Source: H111-94 sp034436045
GTDB taxonomy: Bacteria; Chloroflexota; Ktedonobacteria; Ktedonobacterales; Ktedonobacteraceae
Length of the DNA: 6,095 nt
Assembly: GCA_034436045.1 (NCBI GenBank)
Contig: DAOTVZ010000036.1
Coordinates: 1 to 6,095 of the forward strand
Reading direction: 5' to 3'
Position numbers and translations under genes: made by a program. Below, in pieces: positions 5,412-6,095 of the stretch. Every line of letters starts with the position of its first letter. Within the stretch, counting starts at the first letter, position 1. Under the pieces are notes generated by a model, which searched no databases, was not told where the DNA came from, and saw nothing but the letters and a program-made list of their open reading frames with translations.

Positions 5412-5927
5412 ATGACGATTCTACCTTTCAACGGTATCTGGCCCACGATTGCTGAAGATGTATTTATTGCCCCTGGCGCGGTCATTATCGGTAATGTAAC
5501 GATTCACGAAGGTGCAAGCATCTGGTATAACACCGTCATTCGCGGCGATACCGGCCCCATCATCATCGGCAAACGCACCAATATTCAGGATAACTGCACC
5601 CTGCACCTGGACGAAGACGCGCCCCTGACCATCGGCGACGACTGCACCATCGGCCACAACGCCGTTGTTCACGGAGCAACGCTGGGCAATCGCGTCCTGA
5701 TCGGTATTAACGCCGTCGTCCTCAATCACGCCGTCATCGGCGACGAAACCATTATCGGAGCCTCCTCGCTTGTGCCTGAACGCAAAAGCATTCCTTCCGG
5801 CGTGCTGGCGCTCGGCGTGCCCGCCAGAGTCATCCGCGCACTCAACGAGGCCGAACGCGCCGATCTGCTAGGGAGCGCGGAGCGCTATTATGAACGCGGG
5901 AAGGCACATAGGAAGGCAATCGGATAG
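5412..5927 (+). CDS. Gamma-class carbonic anhydrase-like hexapeptide-repeat protein
   Basis: This 171-residue protein has the left-handed beta-helix fold, shown by repeated hexapeptide turns such as APGAVIIGNVTIHEGASIWY, then IIIGKRTNIQDNC, LTIGDDCTIGHNAVVHGATL and VVLNHAVIGDETIIGASSLV. A C-terminal helix (about 143-167) follows, as in trimeric members of this family. Metal ligands match the gamma carbonic anhydrase pattern: H65 in CTLH, and H82 and H87 in GHNAVVHG with the usual 5-residue spacing. R44 and D46 (IRGD) and Q59/D60 (IQDN) are also conserved positions. Length agrees with the short YrdA/PaaY/YtoA-type proteins, which lack the acidic loop of archaeal Cam. Some of these have carbonic anhydrase activity and others have none reported. 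It is probably cytoplasmic, trimeric and zinc-binding. It is co-transcribed with the peptidase gene 10 bases upstream. The fold is firm, the reaction less so. Confidence 0.92.
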   Translation: MTILPFNGIWPTIAEDVFIAPGAVIIGNVTIHEGASIWYNTVIRGDTGPIIIGKRTNIQDNCTLHLDEDAPLTIGDDCTIGHNAVVHGATLGNRVLIGINAVVLNHAVIGDETIIGASSLVPERKSIPSGVLALGVPARVIRALNEAERADLLGSAERYYERGKAHRKAIG

Positions 5928-5938
5928 ATAGGGATTAA

Positions 5939-6095
5939 AGGCTTTCTCTAGCCCCTAAGTCCTTAGAAGCCTATCAGATCTTCGATGATCTTGTTTCCCA
6001 GGGACATACCCCTATTGAGCTAGAACGTGGTTCGATGAGCTTCAAAATCTGGAAAGGCATCAAGATTAAACGTATCAGAGTACCTGATATTCTCT
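5939..6095 (+). other. Open frame with coding character, no evident start (partial)
   Basis: From the TAA at 5936-5938 this frame is open to the window edge (52 codons). It reads SLAPKSLEAYQIFDDLVSQG, then HTPIELERGSMSFKIWKG and IKIKRIRVPDIL. The mix of hydrophobic and charged residues resembles a real protein, not a shadow frame. The only in-frame ATG is at 6035 and has no good ribosome-binding site. No GTG or TTG falls in frame before it. It may be the remnant of a gene that lost its 5' end, a gene starting at a rare codon, or a gene whose true start lies in another frame upstream. I do not recognise the family. It follows the carbonic anhydrase-like gene by 11 bases, and codon use is less GC-rich than its neighbours. 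Confidence 0.4.

Noticed and set aside
5063..5485. Minus-strand open frame of 140 codons under the peptidase and carbonic anhydrase genes
   Set aside because: It is a shadow of two well-supported plus-strand genes with complete catalytic motifs.
5939..5972. Hairpin AGGCTT...AAGCCT after the carbonic anhydrase stop codon as a terminator
   Set aside because: The 6-bp arms have an imperfect interior and no T-run, and the stretch overlaps a coding-like frame.

Overview
The window is moderately GC-rich bacterial DNA. It carries six complete genes, the 5' end of a seventh, one uncertain reading-frame fragment, and two repeat-rich intergenic stretches. Gene content suggests a free-living, soil-type bacterium, and Chloroflexota of the Ktedonobacteria type is my best guess. 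The reasons are an ECF sigma factor with a zinc-finger membrane anti-sigma factor, a UlaG-like metallo-hydrolase, a cytoplasmic NlpC/P60 peptidase, and palindromic repeats with a GTAGGGGCGTGA core. No rRNA or other phylogenetic marker is present, so this placement is inference.

Layout, left to right. Positions 1-104 (minus strand) are the first 34 codons of a gene whose N-terminus resembles the GTPase HflX. Positions about 147-438 hold a palindromic repeat island: three direct copies and one inverted copy of a GTAG-headed hairpin, two of the periods being exactly 47 bp. Positions 439-893 hold no gene that I can support. At 938-1573 and 1604-2353 lies a plus-strand sigma/anti-sigma pair. At 2477-3250 is a seven-helix membrane protein with its own good sigma-70-type promoter. 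At 3254-3319 a long hairpin separates it from the converging minus-strand metallo-beta-lactamase-fold hydrolase (3321-4190). The gene-free stretch 4212-4540 is mostly a second repeat element (4309-4507) of the same family as the first. It is followed by a plus-strand operon of an NlpC/P60 peptidase (4541-5401) and a gamma-class carbonic anhydrase-like protein (5412-5927). The last 157 bases contain an open frame with coding character but no evident start.

How the genes relate. The sigma factor and its anti-sigma are a regulatory pair: the anti-sigma has the zinc-binding H-x3-C-x2-C motif in the cytoplasm and two predicted membrane helices flanking a Ser/Thr/Pro-rich linker. The seven-helix protein follows in the same direction but is probably transcribed separately. 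The peptidase and carbonic anhydrase-like genes are tightly coupled (10 bp apart, with the ribosome-binding site overlapping the upstream stop codon), but their functional connection is not obvious.

The most interesting structure is the repeat family. Both intergenic islands are built from a GTAG tetranucleotide followed directly by an 8-bp stem with a variable 4-base loop, arranged in inverted pairs. Both also share outer inverted ends related to GCGTGATGATGAA. This is the architecture of REP/REPIN elements, which are mobilised by RAYT transposases in Proteobacteria. No such transposase is in this window.
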